5,971 nucleotides of DNA from Treponema sp. UBA1240. GTDB taxonomy: Bacteria > Spirochaetota > Spirochaetia > Treponematales > Treponemataceae. The notes under the pieces were generated by a model, which saw only the letters and a list, made by a program, of their open reading frames with translations, was not told where the DNA came from and searched no databases. The position numbers and the translations under genes are program-made. This document shows positions 3,725-5,971 of this stretch, in pieces. The stretch's first letter is position 1. Every line of letters begins with the position of its first letter. The stretch lies in the NCBI GenBank assembly GCA_002308875.1, contig DBWK01000067.1:3724-9694 (forward strand), written 5' to 3'.

Positions 3725-5971
3725 TCAGGATTTTCTGGTATTCAGCTCAAGAATAAGCTCAATTTCTCCAGGACTTACCTTGTAGTTGTTCGCAATCTCG
3801 GATACTGTCCAACCGGAAGCCGCAAGCTTTACAATCTCATTACGCTGCGCAACTGTAAGACGTCCTGACTGGCTTACTTTCTTTTGAACGGTGCCTACGT
3901 TATCCTGCTTGAGCATTTCACCCATAACCCGAACCTGATCCTGTGCTTCTTTTGAAACTTCGGTTAAGCGGGTTTCTGTACGTGCAAGCCATTCGCGGGC
4001 TTTGTTCATCTCGCCTATTCGTGTTTCCGCATCTTTGATAATGTCATCAAGCGAATCAAGCTTTTTGATTACATCATTAACTCTTGCGTTGCTCTCGAGC
4101 AGGCGGGTAATGTCTTTCTTTACATCGGCAACCTGATCCGGCATTTTTTGTACTTCAAGATTGCAGGTGGCAATACGTTTTTCAATTTCCTGCAGATTCG
4201 CAAACGAACGGTCAATTCCGTTCATAGTCTGTTCAAGAATTGGGTTCTTTTTGTCGAGCCTGTCATACAGGGTATTGAGTTTGCCCAAATCATCCTTGTA
4301 ACCGCGGATTTCAAGCTGGAGCGAAACAAGTTCATCATTGGCATTCTTAAGCTCGGCAATCTTTTTATCCATTGTATTGGACATTGTCATAAGATTATTA
4401 AAGTCACTTTCAAGAATTTCTATACGCTTCTTTTCCTGCTCAAACTTGGTAATCTTCTGTACGATTTCATCATCCATACGTCTGATTTTGGTAAACTGAT
4501 TTTCAATATCGGCGGTTGTCTGCCGGAATGTTTCAATTCGTGAAAGTTCCGTCTTAAGTTCCGACATCTGTTCTTCAAGCTCTGCCTTCATTTCGTCAGC
4601 ACGGTCAAAAAGCTTTGTCTGCTCAATAAAGCCTGTAAGCCGCTTTTGAATCTCATCCATCTTGAGGTTCATTTCGTTTTCTTCAGTGCGGATTCGCAGG
4701 TGCAACTTGTCCTGTGTAGCATCTGTCGCGGAACTGATTTCCTGAACAACGGCTTTCAAATCACGCAGCTTGTTATTTGAATCATTGTTCTGCTCGCGGA
4801 TTTTCTGACCGGTTTCTTCAAGCATACTTTCATACGATTTTTTGAACTCGGTTAAAACTTCTTCAGCACGTGTTTCATAACTTGTTACGGATTGAGTCAT
4901 TTGATTTTTCAGCGAATCCAATTCACCTACAAGCCGTTCCTTTTCCTCGCGAACCTTGGCGGCATAATTTTCTACATCCTGATTAAATGATGTACCAACC
5001 TGCGTTATAAGCTCTGCGGAATTTGCTTCGAGCTTGGAGAAACGCTCGTCAAAGATTTCCTTTGTATCATTAAACTGCTGATTAAGTCTGTCGCTCCAAG
5101 TTGCAAAATCAGTTTTTACTGTTTCAAGTGAAGAATCAGCCTTTTCTCGTGCAATTCCAACGTCAGCAACAATATCCTTTACCTGTGAAGCAACTTCGCG
5201 CTTTTGGCTGTCAAGTTGGGCTTTAATCTCAGCTTTGTGACTTTCAAGATTGGTATCGATATAATTCTTGTTGCTTGCGGTTGCATTTTCAAGGTCCGTC
5301 TTGCACTGTTCAATGAACGTATTAACTTTTTCTTCATAGTCCGCAAGTTTAGACTGAATTTCGTCTTCGCTATTTTTCATAGCAGAATTATAAGTTGCAG
5401 CCTGCTCGTTAAACTTTTCAGTCAATTCCGCAAGGTGGGTTTTAAGCTGCTCGGTATAATTATATTCAAAGCTCCGGCGTTCAGATTCCGAAGCTTCCGT
5501 AAGCGAATTAAGCTTGTCTTCCATTTCGGTTGTCCAATTATCTACCGAGGTTTGGACAAAATCGCTCTTTTTCTTCAAATCCTTAAAGAAGTCTTCTTCA
5601 AAAAGTTTCAGGTGATCAGAAACATTCTCGTATGCACGTTTTTTAAGGTTATCAAGCTCCTGCTGAACACCCTGTAATTCCTGATTGATTGCAATAGTTC
5701 CGTCCTGAATGGATTTTTCGAACGACAGCTGCTTTGACTGCTGGTCATGTACAAAATCGTCAAAATCTTTTACAACACCGTTCTTTGTTTCTTCCATCTG
5801 GTTGCGCAGTTCTTCTTCCATCTGGGAAATATCACCGGAAACTTTTTCAAAAGTGTTAAGATGATACTGAACATCGGATTTATATGATTCAAAACGAGTA
5901 GAAATCTCGGACAATAATTCGGTGTTCTTGCTTTCAAGTGTATCGGAAAGAGAACCGTAAGTTGTCTGCAT
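3725..5971 (-). CDS. Long coiled-coil protein with C-terminal helix-turn-helix, probably 5'-partial
   Basis: The visible 748 residues are almost wholly helical, rich in Glu, Lys, Gln, Asp and Leu, with heptad-like hydrophobic spacing and hardly any Pro or Cys. This indicates a long coiled coil. The first 400 residues carry many aromatic residues (for example F124, F128, F138, W146, Y170, F289, W292, F307), and the next 300 look like a more classical Leu/Ile coil. No signal peptide or membrane helix is visible. The end (about 705-742, LTVAQRNEIVKLAASGW then TVSEIANNYKVSPGEIELIL) is a compact HTH-like module like those ending DUF2802/SwrB-type proteins with a GEVELIL motif. The overall form recalls the treponemal family named SpiroCoCo in protein databases; that match is from memory. 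An ATG sits on the last base triplet of the window, so the true start may lie beyond it. Function is unknown; a structural or scaffold role is possible. Transcription converges on ispF. Confidence 0.85.
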   Translation of the reverse strand: MQTTYGSLSDTLESKNTELLSEISTRFESYKSDVQYHLNTFEKVSGDISQMEEELRNQMEETKNGVVKDFDDFVHDQQSKQLSFEKSIQDGTIAINQELQGVQQELDNLKKRAYENVSDHLKLFEEDFFKDLKKKSDFVQTSVDNWTTEMEDKLNSLTEASESERRSFEYNYTEQLKTHLAELTEKFNEQAATYNSAMKNSEDEIQSKLADYEEKVNTFIEQCKTDLENATASNKNYIDTNLESHKAEIKAQLDSQKREVASQVKDIVADVGIAREKADSSLETVKTDFATWSDRLNQQFNDTKEIFDERFSKLEANSAELITQVGTSFNQDVENYAAKVREEKERLVGELDSLKNQMTQSVTSYETRAEEVLTEFKKSYESMLEETGQKIREQNNDSNNKLRDLKAVVQEISSATDATQDKLHLRIRTEENEMNLKMDEIQKRLTGFIEQTKLFDRADEMKAELEEQMSELKTELSRIETFRQTTADIENQFTKIRRMDDEIVQKITKFEQEKKRIEILESDFNNLMTMSNTMDKKIAELKNANDELVSLQLEIRGYKDDLGKLNTLYDRLDKKNPILEQTMNGIDRSFANLQEIEKRIATCNLEVQKMPDQVADVKKDITRLLESNARVNDVIKKLDSLDDIIKDAETRIGEMNKAREWLARTETRLTEVSKEAQDQVRVMGEMLKQDNVGTVQKKVSQSGRLTVAQRNEIVKLAASGWTVSEIANNYKVSPGEIELILELNTRKS

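Noticed and set aside
5094..5536. Trp residues W146 and W292 of the coiled coil lie 146 residues apart, suggesting a long internal repeat.
   Set aside because: The flanking residues do not align convincingly by eye; a self-alignment would be needed before claiming a repeat.
5204..5677. Plus-strand open frames (also 4148-4543) opposite the coiled-coil gene.
   Set aside because: Phe/Leu/Ile-rich composition is what the complement of Glu/Lys codons gives. No start signals or recognisable domains were seen.

Overview
The window reads like a compact chromosomal segment from a spirochaete, most likely Treponema or a close relative. The evidence is the gene set: a CarD regulator followed by ispD and ispF, next to a very long coiled-coil protein of the kind found in treponemes. 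GC content is moderate to low, and coding fills almost every base. The genus is inferred from gene content and protein style; no marker gene is present to prove it. I see no rRNA, tRNA, insertion sequence, CRISPR array or phage gene, and no stretch over 100 bases without a gene.

Layout. (1) Bases 1-1195, plus strand: the 3' two-thirds of a GDP-L-fucose synthase gene, whose stop codon overlaps the start of rnhA (RNase HI) as TAATG. The RNase HI begins MEQLSLF, which contains a textbook beta-clamp-binding pentapeptide. (2) Bases 1199-1795, minus strand: an unusual ParB-like protein in which an N-terminal ParB/sulfiredoxin-type domain is followed by two predicted membrane helices instead of the HTH and dimerisation domains. 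(3) Bases 1796-1887: a 92-bp divergent control region with two back-to-back, near-consensus sigma-70 promoters. Each -10 hexamer lies exactly 6 nt from the ATG, so both mRNAs are predicted to be leaderless. (4) Bases 1888-3723, plus strand: a carD-ispD-ispF operon. CarD has a striking acidic tail. IspD and IspF are complete, separate enzymes of the non-mevalonate (MEP) isoprenoid pathway. (5) Bases 3725-5971, minus strand: at least 748 residues of coiled-coil protein ending in a small helix-turn-helix. It runs off the right edge and converges on ispF with a single base between the stop codons. Its best terminator is a hairpin buried in the end of the ispF coding sequence.

How the genes fit together. 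carD-ispD-ispF is a recognised conserved order, also seen in mycobacteria, that joins an RNA-polymerase-binding regulator to isoprenoid precursor synthesis. Sugar-nucleotide synthesis (GDP-fucose) and undecaprenyl carrier supply (via IspD and IspF) both serve the cell envelope, but the window does not show that they are linked. The points most worth a second look are the twin leaderless promoters, the membrane-anchored ParB-like protein, the clamp motif on RNase HI, the acidic CarD tail, and the coiled coil with a C-terminal HTH.
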